Assembly: GCA_029706075.1 (NCBI GenBank)
Contig: JAINUG010000070.1
Location: 2,961,500 to 3,025,499 of the forward strand
From: Aldrovandia affinis
Taxonomy: Eukaryota; Chordata; Actinopteri; Notacanthiformes; Halosauridae
Length of the DNA: 64,000 nucleotides
Direction of reading: 5' to 3'
Positions 35,834-48,596 of the stretch are shown piece after piece. Below the pieces are notes generated by a model, which was given only the letters and a program-made list of their open reading frames with translations, was not told where the DNA came from and searched no databases. Position numbers and translations under genes: made by a program. Positions within the stretch are counted from its first letter, which is position 1. Each line of letters opens with the position of its first letter.

Positions 35834-36832
35834 TAATTGTTCTTCCTTGACAATCAAAAGGGGATTTTATTGTTCTTTTATCTGGAGTCTACTACACACC
35901 AAATTAACATTGTTTCCGGGTTTTATATTTGCTATGCGAGAGGTTTTGTCCATCATATCGTCTAAATTTATGAATAAATTATGTAATAAATTGAATAAAT
36001 GGTGTAGCAGGAGGACCACTGACATTTCTCACTGCACCTGGACTGTGCCGCCATCCTTACTGCACAGCCGCAAGGGCATGCTCGTAGTCTGACGTGAAGC
36101 AAGCAACAAAGCTGAATTTCTGGTGAAGTTAATGGTATGTGTGTGTAAAAAATATGCTTCACACTGTTTAGTGCAGCATTTGTAGGTCTGCGCAGTCAAT
36201 AGATGCCACCCCGGGAGTGGAGGCATTTGGGGTAGACTGATGCAGAGGGAGTTATTTTTGCTCTGCATTTATGGTTTTGTTGTTTTCTTTTAAGCAAGGT
36301 CGATTTCCATGAACTTGGATTGGTTTACATAGCGTTTTTTGCATGCTATCAGTCTAGCCCAAGTTTATTTAGCGTTTTATCAGCAGTGGTAGGCATGTAG
36401 CCTACCCCTCCTACCAAGTCCACTGTTGCAGCTGTTCCACTGATATAAACTGCATTCAGATGTTCACTTCCAAATGCAGTAGACGTATAAACATGCACTG
36501 TTCACCGCTGCTCGAGTGAGAAGGGGAGATGTCGTAGAGACACTGAAGGAAGAGGGAGTCGCAATCGAATAGCAACATGTGAGACTCTACAGCCAGGGTG
36601 AAACATGCGCGAATCACATGAGCCAATGGCGCTCCCACCAAACCGTAGTCAACTGCAAAAAAAAAAAAATATTGTACGACCCACCTGCAACAAGAAGGCT
36701 CCATAACCACAAACTGAAGCAGTGTTGTTGCAGCGACGTTAACAGTCGTAGCAGATTTAGAGGCACAAAGTTCTTACTGGGTACGTTTACATTACTCTTG
36801 AAACCCAGATACTACCGTGTATACATTGCTAA

Positions 36833-37541
36833 AGGCTTAAATGTACTTCACTTAGTCACGTGTATGCCACGCGAGTAGCTTTGTCACATACTCCACTGCA
36901 TACTTTTTGTCTGTCTGAATGCTTAAAAGCTATATCCACTAGGGGGCAGGTCAGAGCCGAAACAAATGATTCTTCACAACAACACAACAATAAACATAAA
37001 CAGCGACAGTGGAGGAGGTTGTTTTGATGTATATCTTGAGAAGACGGCAGAAACAGAGGCAGCAGCGCCAACGTGTACATCGGGATGTAACCATGCATTG
37101 TCTTTTTTAAAAGTGAAATGTCAAATAAACTAAACTAAACAACACAGATGGTATATGTGACCATTAGATGTATCCCGGTGTAACGACGGAGAGTATGTTT
37201 CTCTCATTCTACAGATGAGAGAAATTGACGATAAAAAGCATCATCAGTATTTCCGTATGTCCGCCAGGACATTTGATGACTTGCTTCATCGGGTGGCCCC
37301 GCTCATTACACATCAAAACACACACAGTGAGCCAGTGGGTGAAGCAGAGCGGCTTTCCATTACCCTCCGCTATCTTGCCTGCCCCCACAATTTATGATGG
37401 TATTGCACTTTGCGTACGTGTAACGTTAATTTCTTGAGGACGTGCACAAATGGCGCTCCCAACGACAGGTGGCATCGTACGCAAGATGACTGCCACGCGT
37501 ATTCTGCGCACGCGTATTTAAAGTGAAGTATATTTAAGCCT
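36833..37541 (+). mobile_element. deleted PIF/Harbinger element with transposase N-terminus
   Basis: 709 bp with inverted ends aggcttaaatgtacttcact and (right, inverted) aggcttaaatatacttcact and an exact 3-bp duplication taa (36830-36832, 37542-37544), the TWA target typical of Harbinger. Inside, 37215-37380 reads HHQYFRMSARTFDDLLHRVA and EAERLSITLRYLA, the N-terminal region of HARBI1-type transposases. The catalytic part is missing. Confidence 0.85.
36936..36949 (+). promoter_or_regulatory. CTCF-like motif
   Basis: ccactagggggcag is a near-ideal CTCF core. It lies inside the Harbinger element between ripk1 and the carbonic anhydrase gene. Pattern match only. Confidence 0.4.
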
Positions 37542-37788
37542 TAACAGTACAGTAGCATTTGATTAGACAGAGTGACGTGAGAACATGCCTCCCCGTGAAA
37601 CTGTGCCCCCAGCATGTTATTATGGCATGGTTCCATCAGAATGTACCTTCGCTTTTCTGTTCATTGCTAGCCTATAACTAAGTGCAATAAAAGCGCTAGC
37701 TAGTTAGCTGTAAACTCAAACAAAAGCTAGCTAGCAAACGTAAGCTCCATGTAGGTTTATCCGTTGCTTGCTAACTAAGATTGTATCG

Positions 37789-37901
37789 TCGAGTTCCTCT
37801 CAGCACCGATGTTCCATCAAAACGAACTAATGTGGCAATGTTCTCACTTGTAAAAAGGAGAGAAACGCATTGATGGAACATTGGTACTGAGGGGAACTCG
37901 A
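37789..37901. repeat. 113-bp palindrome with about 32-bp arms
   Basis: Arms tcgagttcctctcagcaccg... (37789-37820) and its inverse ending ...gaggggaactcga (37870-37901), 3 mismatches, with a 49-bp loop. May be a small MITE; no clear duplication flanks it. Confidence 0.8.
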
Positions 37902-38217
37902 CTCACTGCAGAAAGATGAAATGAAGTACGTCACAATAACTGGTGTCCAATCATATTCGATATTAGTTGAATCTGTTCACCTGATTTAACTAATCAAATT
38001 GAATCAGGCATTTTAGTGCTGGGCTAGAACAAAATCCTGCACCCATACAGCACTTTTCCGATAAGATTGAACAGATCCATATATCGCTACATATGTTCTC
38101 ATGCATTCTAGAAGTGTAGTCATGTATGTGGATATGCATCTGCATGTTTTTCAGCACAGCAGTGCAAGGCTTTATTGTAATATGAGGTCAGTTATCTTGC
38201 ACAGCTGTGGACTAGAA

Positions 38218-40063
38218 CAGTGGTTTTCAATCCTGGTCCAGGGGTACCCCTGTGTGTGCGGTTACAGCCAATCTCTTGATCAATTAAGGTGGTTTCATAA
38301 TTTTCCCTTAAACTTATTAACATAATACAGGTTCGGCTTATTGCCATTTGCTCCGTGTGACAAAGCTGGCCGTTGCTTTGCACACCATATTTTTTAAAAA
38401 CATTGAGATATGGAGTTAAAAGTTTTAGAACAGCCCCATTTTCCAGTTGTTACTGAAATTTAAGCAGTTCAAGTCCAGTGAATTACCTGAAATGGTACAA
38501 AGTCAAGCGGTAAACTGGCAGAGGTTAAGAAAAATAAAGTTTAGGTTACCAAAAACAGAAAAATAATGTACAGTTCAGAGTTATTTAAAAAAAGAAGCAA
38601 TTTTCAGGGAATGAGTTAACAGTCACTCTGTGCAAGTCGCCGACTCTGGATCCAGCAAAAGAGCCACAGACCATCACGCTGCGTCCGTCATGTTTGACAG
38701 TTGGTGTCACACACTGAGGAACCATCATTTTGCCTACTCGACAGCCTATGAAAACCTTTCAAAATTTCAAGATTTCAAATTTTGATTCGTTGGTCCATAA
38801 GACCTTCTTCCAGTCTTCAGTAGTTCACTGGCGGTGCTTCATGGCCCAGGCAAGCCTTTTTGAATTATTTTGAAGTTCTTACTGCCACTCGGCCTGTCAA
38901 ACCTGCAGCTTGAAGTCTTCTCTTCACAGTTGAAACAGACTTCCTTACTTAGACCAGTGTTAAGCTGTGCTTGAAGCTGTTGTCTTGTGAGCCGCCTGTC
39001 ACGCAAGCTGTTGACTCAGAAACTTGTCTTCTGATTTTGTTGTGGGTTTGGGTCTGCCAGACCTCTTCCTGTCAGAGTTTCCTCCAGTTTCCAAGTGCTT
39101 TTGATGGTGTAGGAAACTACTCACTGCCCAAACATTTACATTATTTCTCAGTTTTTGGTTACCTAAACTTGTTTTTAAAAATCTTTTAACCTTCAGGTTA
39201 TTCACTGGACTTGAACTGCTTAAATTTCAGTAAAAACTGGAAAATGGGGGTGTTCTAAAACTTTTGACCAGTAGTGTATATTATTCAAAACAGAAACAGA
39301 CTTCCCACAATACAAAGACCCAAACATGCCTTTACTTTGCTTTACAAAATAGAGTCTCAGTCTCTCCCACACACCTGATTTTAAATGCTGGTTAATTAAA
39401 TTACAATCAGGTGTGTGATTGTCTTCACTCCTATCAGCCTGTTACACAGATCCAACAATGAGAAAGACAATGAATCATTTCATGATTGAAACAGAATATG
39501 CTAGTGGATACAGAATTGGTTGGAAAGTGAAGACATTTGAGCATTTTAGAAATATTTAATGACAGTTAGACATGTAACAAATTACAAATTAAAATTAAAT
39601 TAAAAAGTTCAATTTTGTGAAGATGTGGCCACCAGCTCCACACTTTGTATTTGAATTCTTCATTTTCAACAAATGGTTTAGTTTCATTGGCCAGGTTTCA
39701 GCAATTAGGCCCACAGTTTCAACAATTAGGACCACACTGATTTTCACCTGATTTCACTAATTTCAGTCTCTAATTTAATAAATTGCAACCTCTTTCCAAA
39801 GGCATCATTTACCATACACCACATTGCAGAAAATGAAAGCATTCATTTATCTGACTGATTAAGTCTTGGGATATGAATATGGGACATTCTTCATGGCATG
39901 CATAACTATTTCTGACATAACGTGGCCTTAAGAAGTTAAATCATCCATTCAATAAATATTAAAAATGCCTAATTGAGGATGTTACAATTAGGGGATTGCT
40001 GCCATGGTTGGAACAAAAGCCAGCACACACGGGTCCCCACAGGACCAGGATTGAGAACTACTG
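38218..40063. mobile_element. hAT-type element, 1.85 kb, with nested Tc1
   Basis: Ends cagtggttttcaatcctggt and (right, inverted) cagtagttctcaatcctggt with an exact 8-bp duplication gactagaa (38210-38217 and 40064-40071). No hAT transposase is readable. A Tc1 copy occupies 38405-39278. Confidence 0.88.
38405..39278 (-). mobile_element. Tc1-like element nested in the hAT element
   Basis: Inverted arms (from aaaagttttagaacagcccc at 38419 to gggggtgttctaaaactttt at 39246) match over about 70 nt. The minus strand keeps the Tc1 linker region SGRPKPTTKSEDKFL; the catalytic half is largely deleted. Confidence 0.82.
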
Positions 40064-40071
40064 GACTAGAA

Positions 40072-40862
40072 TATCAAATAAACTAATTACATTTATCCAT
40101 CATTCTCCAGGTGCCTCATAAACTTTTAACGGGTGAAATAAATGTCTGCACACTAATTATTTTGAAGTTGAGCCGTTTAGTGAACGTTATTCTTTTGTGA
40201 TAAATAAAAAATATGCAAATACATTGCTTTTAATTGTGTCCATTTTAGCTTTCTTTTCTTTTTTTTCTACCCATTTATGTCATGTTTAGAATATTAAAAT
40301 GGACTGTTTTAATAGTAATATACATATGAAGCTATTTGAATAGGCCTGTATTTTTGGCTGCAAGCTCATTTGTTGTGTGCGGTACATTCCATATGTATTA
40401 CTTGTTAATTAACTGCACAGGTTGATAAGCTTAGCCTACCTCTAGTGTTAACTGTTCTTCTTATTTTCATTTGTACTACTGTACTTTGCTGTAGCTTTCT
40501 TCAACATTGACCTTTTCGCTTTCAGTGTTACAGCTTAGTTTCTCATTTTACCCATTTATTTCTATTTTATGAAATTCCTTTGTAATATATGCTATAATCT
40601 TCACTTTTAGGCACATACAAATGTTTACTAAGTGACAAACAATAAAATAATGCCATATAAATTAAAACTGGACAATCTGTGCACTTATAGTGTACTCCTC
40701 ATGGAAACAATTAAACCAACATGATGTATTTGATCCAAAACCTAAACTGAGGTTAATAATAGAAAATAGATACAAATGTGGAAAATACAGTATTTTTATC
40801 TCACATTTGACATAGTCCGATATTTAACCTACAGCAAATTCTTCTTCCCCAACTACTATTAA
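40072..40862. other. intergenic, AT-rich, nothing recognised
   Basis: No coding signal and no repeat family that I can name. Confidence 0.55.
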
Positions 40863-40984
40863 CAGGGTTCCACATATCTGGCCCACAAATCGAAATTTGG
40901 TCCTGGTTTTCATTTCCCTCAGGTAGTTAATTGAACAGTTAATGCAGTGCTCGGCCCATGAGGACCGTGTTTTCAGGAACCCTG
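40863..40984. mobile_element. hAT-type MITE (same family as 32517-32675)
   Basis: Starts cagggttccacatatctggc and ends aggaaccctg. The inside gtgctcggcccatgaggacc is the inverse of the other copy. Target duplication not preserved. Confidence 0.68.
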
Positions 40985-41027
40985 CACTGTAACATGGTTT
41001 TTACAGTTGTGTCTTTTGTGGAATGGC

Positions 41028-41042
41028 CACTTGAGGGCAGCA
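41028..41042 (+). promoter_or_regulatory. CTCF-like motif
   Basis: ccacttgagggcagc matches CCACNAGAGGGCAGC with one change. About 3.2 kb upstream of the carbonic anhydrase gene. Pattern match only. Confidence 0.4.
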
Positions 41043-41214
41043 GACATTATCACCCATTATGAGGTAATTGTCGGTCACACCTTTGCATGTTCTGCAGAAT
41101 CTGATTGGACCAGGTGAGCCTCCTTAATTGTGGTTAATGATAGAACCTTTAGGTGCTTTGGATCTCGTTAATAAATACTAGATCACTTTTTTAATAGAGG
41201 TGAAGGTGGGGTGA

Positions 41215-41588
41215 TAATGAGACTCTTTTCCGGTTTTTTTCCCAATTTAGTGGCCAATTATACCTTCCATTTATTTTGATTTGCCTTCCCCACACAAATT
41301 TGCCGCTTGTTTCTATGAGGCAAGCTAATTCTCTGAGGGCAGTGAACTCCGCTTCCTTCGAGACAGAATTCGCCCACCCACGTTCTGGAGTCACCCTTAA
41401 GCGCTTCTCAGCGAACTCGTGCTGGCTCAGCAAATGCTGACAGCCAAACGCCGCCCCCGATCGGGGCTCCCCACCAGAGCCGGTCTGGTACATGCGGGTT
41501 TTGAACCACAACTGTGATAGGCAGCTCACACTCATAAAGGACCAGCCAATACAGGTGCGTTAGACCGCTACGCTATTGGATGCCCCCA
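41215..41588 (-). repeat. tRNA-derived SINE (family A), long copy
   Basis: On the minus strand: gggggcatccaatagcgtag head, agaccggctctggtggggag, ctgtctcgaaggaagcggag and an attgggaaaaaaaccgg tail. Same layout as 21057-21445. Confidence 0.75.
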
Positions 41589-41662
41589 ACCAATTTCTTA
41601 ATGATTATTTTCATTATTAGTCTTAAGTTACTTAGGAGTGAATGTAGTTACATTTCTATGTG

Positions 41663-41800
41663 GTTCTGTGTGGCTCAGTAGGTAGAGCATGGTGTTGACA
41701 ATGCTTAGGTTGTGGGTTTGATTCCCATTGGAACCACATACACTGAAAAATGCATTCACTACTGTAAGTCGCTTTGAATAAAAGCATCTGCTAAATGGCA
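41663..41800 (+). repeat. tRNA-derived SINE (family C) with L2-type tail
   Basis: tRNA-like head gtggctcagtaggtagagca and gtgggtttgattcccat, then actgtaagtcgctttgaata and aaagcatctgctaaatgg. The last 30 nt match the end of the L2-like LINE at 60113-60175. Confidence 0.8.
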
Positions 41801-44180
41801 TATATTATGTATGGAATGTGGTGTTTTTTGAAATGGCTTAAAATGGCTACATGCTGTTGCTTTTTTTTTTTTAGCTACCTTGATTATTATGTCCTTTTAT
41901 TTTTGGGCATGCTTTCTTTATTTGATGTGGAAAATGCTCAGTTTGAATTCAATAAAGCAAACATTTTAAATAAAAACCACAACTTAATGTACAGAATTGT
42001 CATGTTTTATGTTCTGTGTTTACCAATAAACATTCAAATAAAGATAAAATTGATTTAAATAAGCAAACGTTGGTATTAAACCTGCAATGTCCAAAGTAAT
42101 CAACTGCCCCTCAAGACAATTCATATTTGACTCAGGTGTGTTTGTGATGGACTGGAACCAAACTTGGACACCCAGGTTTGGTTTGGTTTGGTTTTGGGGA
42201 CATTTTGTTGTATTGTGCGGTCCCACAATGTAAGTGTAGACCCACCCCAATATACCGTATATGACTTCATGTATTGCCAAATCACAGGATTTGTTTTAAT
42301 ATTGTGTCTTCGGGTTAAATTTAAGAAAAAGAAAACGATACGTACACCTCTTAAAACAAATCTATCGATGTAGCCTAAATTTAAAAAACCTGTTGGACAA
42401 AATCTGTAGAAAGTATAAACCATGGCAATAAATTACTTAAATTACTTTAAGCAAGCTGTAGTCCATGAATGCGAATCATAGATGAAATGAGAACCATTAA
42501 CCTGCAATCTGAAACTTAATTAAACCCAAACACTTTCACATGAGAGATAGTTCGGCAAAAGCCTAAAAATATGGAAATGTCACATTACATGTTTTATGTT
42601 TATACATATTGTATATGGAGATAGGTGTTGGAAATTAGCTTGTGCATTTAACATTGCATCAATGCTTGTTTGCTATGTCTCTGACAAATAATCAAATAAA
42701 TATAGGGTGCATGCAATTATTTGCGTAGAAAAACATGTAATCGACCTAAATTATTTCAAATGGAAGCCTGAAGACCTTATGCTGTAAAGGTATAACTTGG
42801 GGGAAGGAACACCCAATTTAGTGAACGACATTCATTAATGTCCTGTTTTTTTCTGACATTTTATACTGAATGGCTGTTTCATCGAGAGACCTTTGAGAGA
42901 ATTGCCATTACCGTATTCTGCCACAAGATGGGAGCAAAAGCTCGCGATTACTTACGGTGACATCGCCTCTGGGTACAACCTGCACAAGAGCGTTCGATAG
43001 ATAGACTACATATATTAAATAAATGTTAATGCTACAACGCGATTGTACGCTGGATTTCTTCTTTGACTTGAAGGTCACATAGGTTATCACGTGGTAATGT
43101 TTGCAATGTCACATGCGTACATGAAAAGACCGCGTTATATATCCGCATTTTGGCGAATAAAAAGGATAAATATATACGACTACTGGGTATGGCTTGTGTA
43201 CAGCCACGATACCTATCATTTGCAATGCTCAAATACAAAAAAAGATTTAACTGAATTAAGCTTCGCGGATTTCAACAGCCTATTTTATTCTACGAATGAA
43301 AAAGTATGGTACAGTCTATCCATGTAAAGTGCCATTGCGTGTGGTGCGCGTTAATATGCGGGCTTAGTACGCGTTCATCGAAACATGAGTAAATTATTGA
43401 TTGAATATTTTATCAGTTAGTTTATAATGTTCAGTTCGTTAAATTATGTCACTGGAACTTAAAATGACAAATATTAATTGTATTTATATATGGTCTATTT
43501 GTATCTGAGAAAAGTAGTGACACTAGGTTCAGTCAGTGGAATGTAGGGGGTAAAAACACTATCACGCATTGTGTTGGATTCTGCAATGCGCTAACCAATT
43601 CGCGTTTTATCTTATTTATAGAAATAATTATTTCTGGGTTTTGGCGATAGCAAGGAACGAAGAAGAAAATGTAATGCTTCACATGTGTCTCTCTCCTGCT
43701 TTCTACGAAACTCTAACAATATCGGCAGAATGTACGGCTACGCGGCTACCCAAGCACAACCTTCTTCGTCAGAGAATGCCAGCGCGACGGACGTTTATAT
43801 TAACCGAACAACCTGTCTGTGTTCGGATATGAAAACGGAATCTCTAGGAGCGAGGAACCACTCCAAACCGCAAGTGAAATCTATGTAAATTGTTCGACTT
43901 CTAGGCGATAGCGTTGGAGATGTAGCCTGTTCTCCAGGCACGTTCGTTCGAAGGGAAAGGACAATCTGAGCGCAGTGTATTTCGGTGGAAGCATCATTGC
44001 GAATGAGAGAGAGCGATAGAGAGAGAGGGGGGGGAGAAGGGGGGTGGGCATTGGGAGAATTAACTGGGCCACCTATCGATTGATGGTTTCGTCTCTTTAA
44101 CTCCCCTGCAGCAGCTGAAGAGTGCTGAGATCATGTGGGCCAAACCCACTGATCTGAGGTATATATGAGCCGAGGACGCC
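41801..44180. other. upstream region of the carbonic anhydrase gene
   Basis: No exon recognised. GA-rich tract at 44004-44046. The proximal 300 bp probably hold the promoter; individual factor sites are not claimed. Confidence 0.5.
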
Positions 44181-44188
44181 TATATAAA
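44181..44188 (+). promoter_or_regulatory. TATA box of the carbonic anhydrase gene
   Basis: tatataaa about 104 bp before the start codon. Predicted transcription start is near 44211-44216, leaving a 5' UTR of about 78 nt. Confidence 0.75.
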
Positions 44189-44291
44189 CCCTGACACTTC
44201 TGCCAGGGTATCAGAAACAGGCTGTTAAACCTCAGTCTAAGGAATTTTACTCTGTAGGTTAAACGCTGTGGGTAGTCGCCACTTTGTCACC

Positions 44292-44325
44292 ATGTCTCAC
44301 GCCTGGGGATATGCGCCGCACAACG
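44292..44325 (+). CDS. ca2: ca2 exon 1
   Basis: 34 nt: [11 protein letters not shown] plus one base; donor gtgaga. The length is the family standard. Confidence 0.93.
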
Positions 44326-47300
44326 GTGAGACTCGCGACCGTCTGCCATTGATTGCATTTGACGCCAAATGCCCGTTCACTGTGAATAAAATGTTGAATG
44401 GAATGCATTTCCACGTTATTGCAATTGTGGATTAACTTGCTTCGTTACTAAATTCTGCTTCAGTGTGCCATTCTGTAAGGATATAAAGACGCCCAATGCA
44501 GTGTCTCGTTTGTTTTGGGCATGCATGCTATATACCACGCTAATCTTGACACATATTTGCCGGCGTGTACATTGTACATTTTGAAGGTGCAGAAAACTCA
44601 ATGCCAGGGTTGAAAGGTCCTTTCTCGAGGTTTGCTGTGACTTTGAGTCTTTTAAAAATAGACTTATGTATTCATAAAACAAGTTAATAAATACAATAGC
44701 ACCTGTTAATGATTTGCACCAAAACGTGATTTCCTTGTGTCATTGATTTTTTTTCTCTTTCCAAAGACAGAAATAACTTGTTCCTTCTGTGTGTTTTTAA
44801 CTCCAGGACCAGACCATTGGTTTAAGAACTTCCCTATTGCTGACGGACCCAGGCAGTCTCCCATTGACATCGTCCCTGCCCAAGCCAAGTACGACGCTGC
44901 TCTGAAGCCGTTGAATTTGAAGTACGACCCGCGCACGTCCAACGGAATTCTCAACAATGGACATTCCTTCCAAGTAGACTTCGTTGACGACAACGACAGT
45001 TCAAGTTAGTACATTTTCATTCTTCTTCAGGATTATTTTGAGAACGCCTCTAAATACAGAAACGGTTACTGTGACTATATTTGTCATTATCCCTCTTGCA
45101 AAAAAAAACTAAACAGAATGCTTGTCTACACTAAACCCATGCTACATTAATTAATTGTGTTACAATGCAGATATCGTGCAGGTGAAAGCATTGGGCATCA
45201 TGCGTCATACAATTAAAAGGTGTCAGGTAGCCTCATATATGTGTTCAATATGTCACAAACACGTTCCAGAAAATACCCTACCGTTTACTGCATTTTTGTA
45301 CACATGCAGGAATTAATGCATTTTCATTGGGGACAATAATATAGGCAGTGTAGCATGCGTAAATTGCGTTTACATACAAAGTATGTGAGTGAATTGGAGC
45401 AAGAGAAAGTTGCCCTAATATATGTGCTTTTTGCCGCGGTAACCTCGTTACACATTAACCCGTTACCTTGCAAGCTGGGGAAACCCGAAAACGGAGTTAC
45501 CGAAACCGCGTGTTTTTTTTCTTTCTTTTAATACATTTTACAGTAACCTATTCAATTTTCAATGTGCCAAATTGCCAATGCAGGCACGAGAACAGAAACG
45601 TGCGCCCCTTTTCTTTTCATATTATTCTTTGTTCCCATCCTTATTTTCACGCCTGGGGAATGTCGTTCGCTTTTATTGCGCATCGTAGCTATAATGGAAC
45701 AGCAATTCGTGACCGTGGCTTCTCGGTAATTGATGTTATAACTTTTCCATAATGCTTGTTGATTTCGACTAACAAATATTGCTCATCCCTGCACCGAATG
45801 GATAATGTAGAGGTTTAAAACGACTGAGTGTGACTGTATTATGCTAACCCGTGCTTCTGTTTGTGATTAGGCTATGTGTTGCTGGGTTCACGTAGCTTTA
45901 TCTGTGTCTACAGAGTATATGCTCTGTTGAGGGTCATTTCTTCGTTTGTTTAGCCTTGGCTTTGGGTGATATTTTCCCATGTAATCTTATTGTACCTAAA
46001 AGCCAGTTAGATTAGATATCCTTGGTGAGGCAAGGTGTATTTCAAGTAAAAATTTCAACAAAAAACCATTCTCTAGTGTTCTCTATAGCTCTCTGTCGTC
46101 TAATGTTGTCTGACTTTGGTGAGATTTTTTTATTTATTAATATCTAGATGAAATATCATGAAAACTGTTTTGCAAGTGATTATAATTAGTATATGAAAAA
46201 TGGTGCGCCCTGGTGCTTTGCTAAGGTACTGATACAGTTACTGGTGTGAAGTCTGAGCTGGATTCGGTTACATATGAATTGGTGAGGATCAACTGTATGC
46301 ACACACTTTGCCGGGAGGTTCAAGGGCTTGATGGTTCTGAGGACGGCATTAGTGCGTACGATCGCTAGGAGCTAGATTGAGGACAGCTTTAGTTCTGTGC
46401 ACTAGCCCGTTAGCGTAGCTTCGGGTGTTCCATCAATCGGAGATAGATTCAGGACAGATTTGTTTTGTGCACTAGTAGCCCGTTAGCATAGCTTCGTGTG
46501 TACCGTCAGTCGGAGATAGATATAGCACAGCCTTGTTTTGTGTGCCTGCCTGTCAGCACGGACGTGAAGAACACCAGGATTTGATGGAATTGATATGAGT
46601 AAAGTGGCATTCATTGACAGGAGAGGGTGATGAGAAGGTTACCTCTGCATTCTTGTACTATTTTTGCATTTTTGCATTAATTTCCCCTCAGGAATCAATA
46701 AGGTATCTATCTATCTATATCTATCTATGTATCACACATATTTCCCTCACTCACAGGCATGCACACGCACACACACACGTGCACGTACACACACGCACTC
46801 ATGAATCTGTACTGTTCCCTCAGCTCTGACAGGGGGCCAACCTCTGGCACATACAGGCTGAAGCAGTTCCACTTCCACTGGGGTGCCAGCGATGACAAGG
46901 GCTCTGAGCACACCGTGGGGGGAACCAAGTTCCCCTGTGAGGTACTGAACCATCCAAACCTCCATCCTCTGTTCACCACCTCTACCAGCCTTAAATTACC
47001 ATATTCCAGTGGTTCTTAATCCTGATCCTGGAGGGCCGCCGGTTATGCAGGTTTTCCTCTTCCTCAGCACTTAACTGATCAATTGAAGCGGTTGCATAAT
47101 TAACTCGCCTCACCTGGTTTCTTGTGCCCTCCAGGACCAGGATTGATAAATGCTGCCTTATTTATTAGCTTGGTAGCTGCCTTACCCAGGGCTACTTACA
47201 TAGCATACATGTTCACATTTGCCTTATTATTATTATTATTATTACTATTATTATCTATTCATTTAGCTGGATATATGATGAAGTAATTCAGGCCAGGGAC

Positions 47301-48523
47301 CTTGCTCAAACAAACAACCTTCTGGTTAGTCCCGCTGTCAGTGTGCCACTCCGCTGCCGCCAGTTTGCCACATCTGGCCTTCCTGACCCGTCACTAACAT
47401 CCATATGTACCGTGTGTCTGACTCCGTCTCTCCTCCCCAGCTCCACCTGGTGCACTGGAACACCAAGTACCCTAGCTTTGGTGACGCTGCCAGCAAACCA
47501 GACGGCCTTGCTGTGGTCGGAGTCTTCCTTAAGGTGGGCATTAGCCTTGCTCGGTTCTATAGATACAGGTTACTGCCAAAGTAAAGGCAGCAATCTGAAA
47601 GCTTCATGAGATACTTGTGCATGGTGTGGACAAAGTGTCACCTGGTGCAAAGGGCCCTGAGCCTCTTTACTGGAAATCTTTGGCTGTAGGCTTTGATATG
47701 ACAATCACATTTAGTGCCCTGTAAACAAACCTATTGCCTTGGCAATGTGTGCATTTCCAAAAGATGCAGGAAGGCGAGATGTAAACTGAATAAAACTCAA
47801 ACCAAAGTTGATCTGAAAGGCAAAGCAGGCCTGGTGTGGAGACCTTGAACATGGTGTTGTTTTCTTTCCTCAGATTGGCGAAGCCAATCCCCAGCTGCAG
47901 GCAGTTCTAGATGCTCTGGATAGCATCAAGGCCAAGGTGAGAGCGCGTCGATCATAGATTCATTTTAACCTCAAAAAGAGTAAGTGGCATTTTACTCTGC
48001 AAGTGTCTGGCTCATCCCTAGCTGTTGTCTTCTGTTTTTTCACTCCAGGGCAAGCAGACCACCTTTGCCAACTTTGACCCCAAGGTTCTGCTCCCTGGCT
48101 CTCTGGACTACTGGACATACGACGGGTCCCTGACCACACCCCCTCTACTGGAGAGTGTCACCTGGATTGTTCTGAAGGAGCCAATCAGTGTCAGCTCCGC
48201 CCAGGTACTGTACATACCCCATCTAATCAGTGTTTATTTTGGGAAAATAAATACACAACATCCCTGTGTAAGATGTATAAATAAGTGTTCTAGGACTGTT
48301 TAATTGGTGTGTACGAGGGATGTTCTTTTCCTTTTCCTTGTTGTGAAAATGTTTATGTTTATGCTGTGTCTGTTTGATACAATAGCTGCAAGGTAAACTG
48401 ATTTTTTTTGAGAATAGCCCTAGGTGCCCTTTCTGTTTTTTTTGTTTTTTTTTGCAGTGGACCACAACCGTAGCCAACAGCCACCCCCATAGTTACCCTT
48501 CTGTCTGTACGCAAACAGAAACA

Positions 48524-48596
<73 letters not shown>

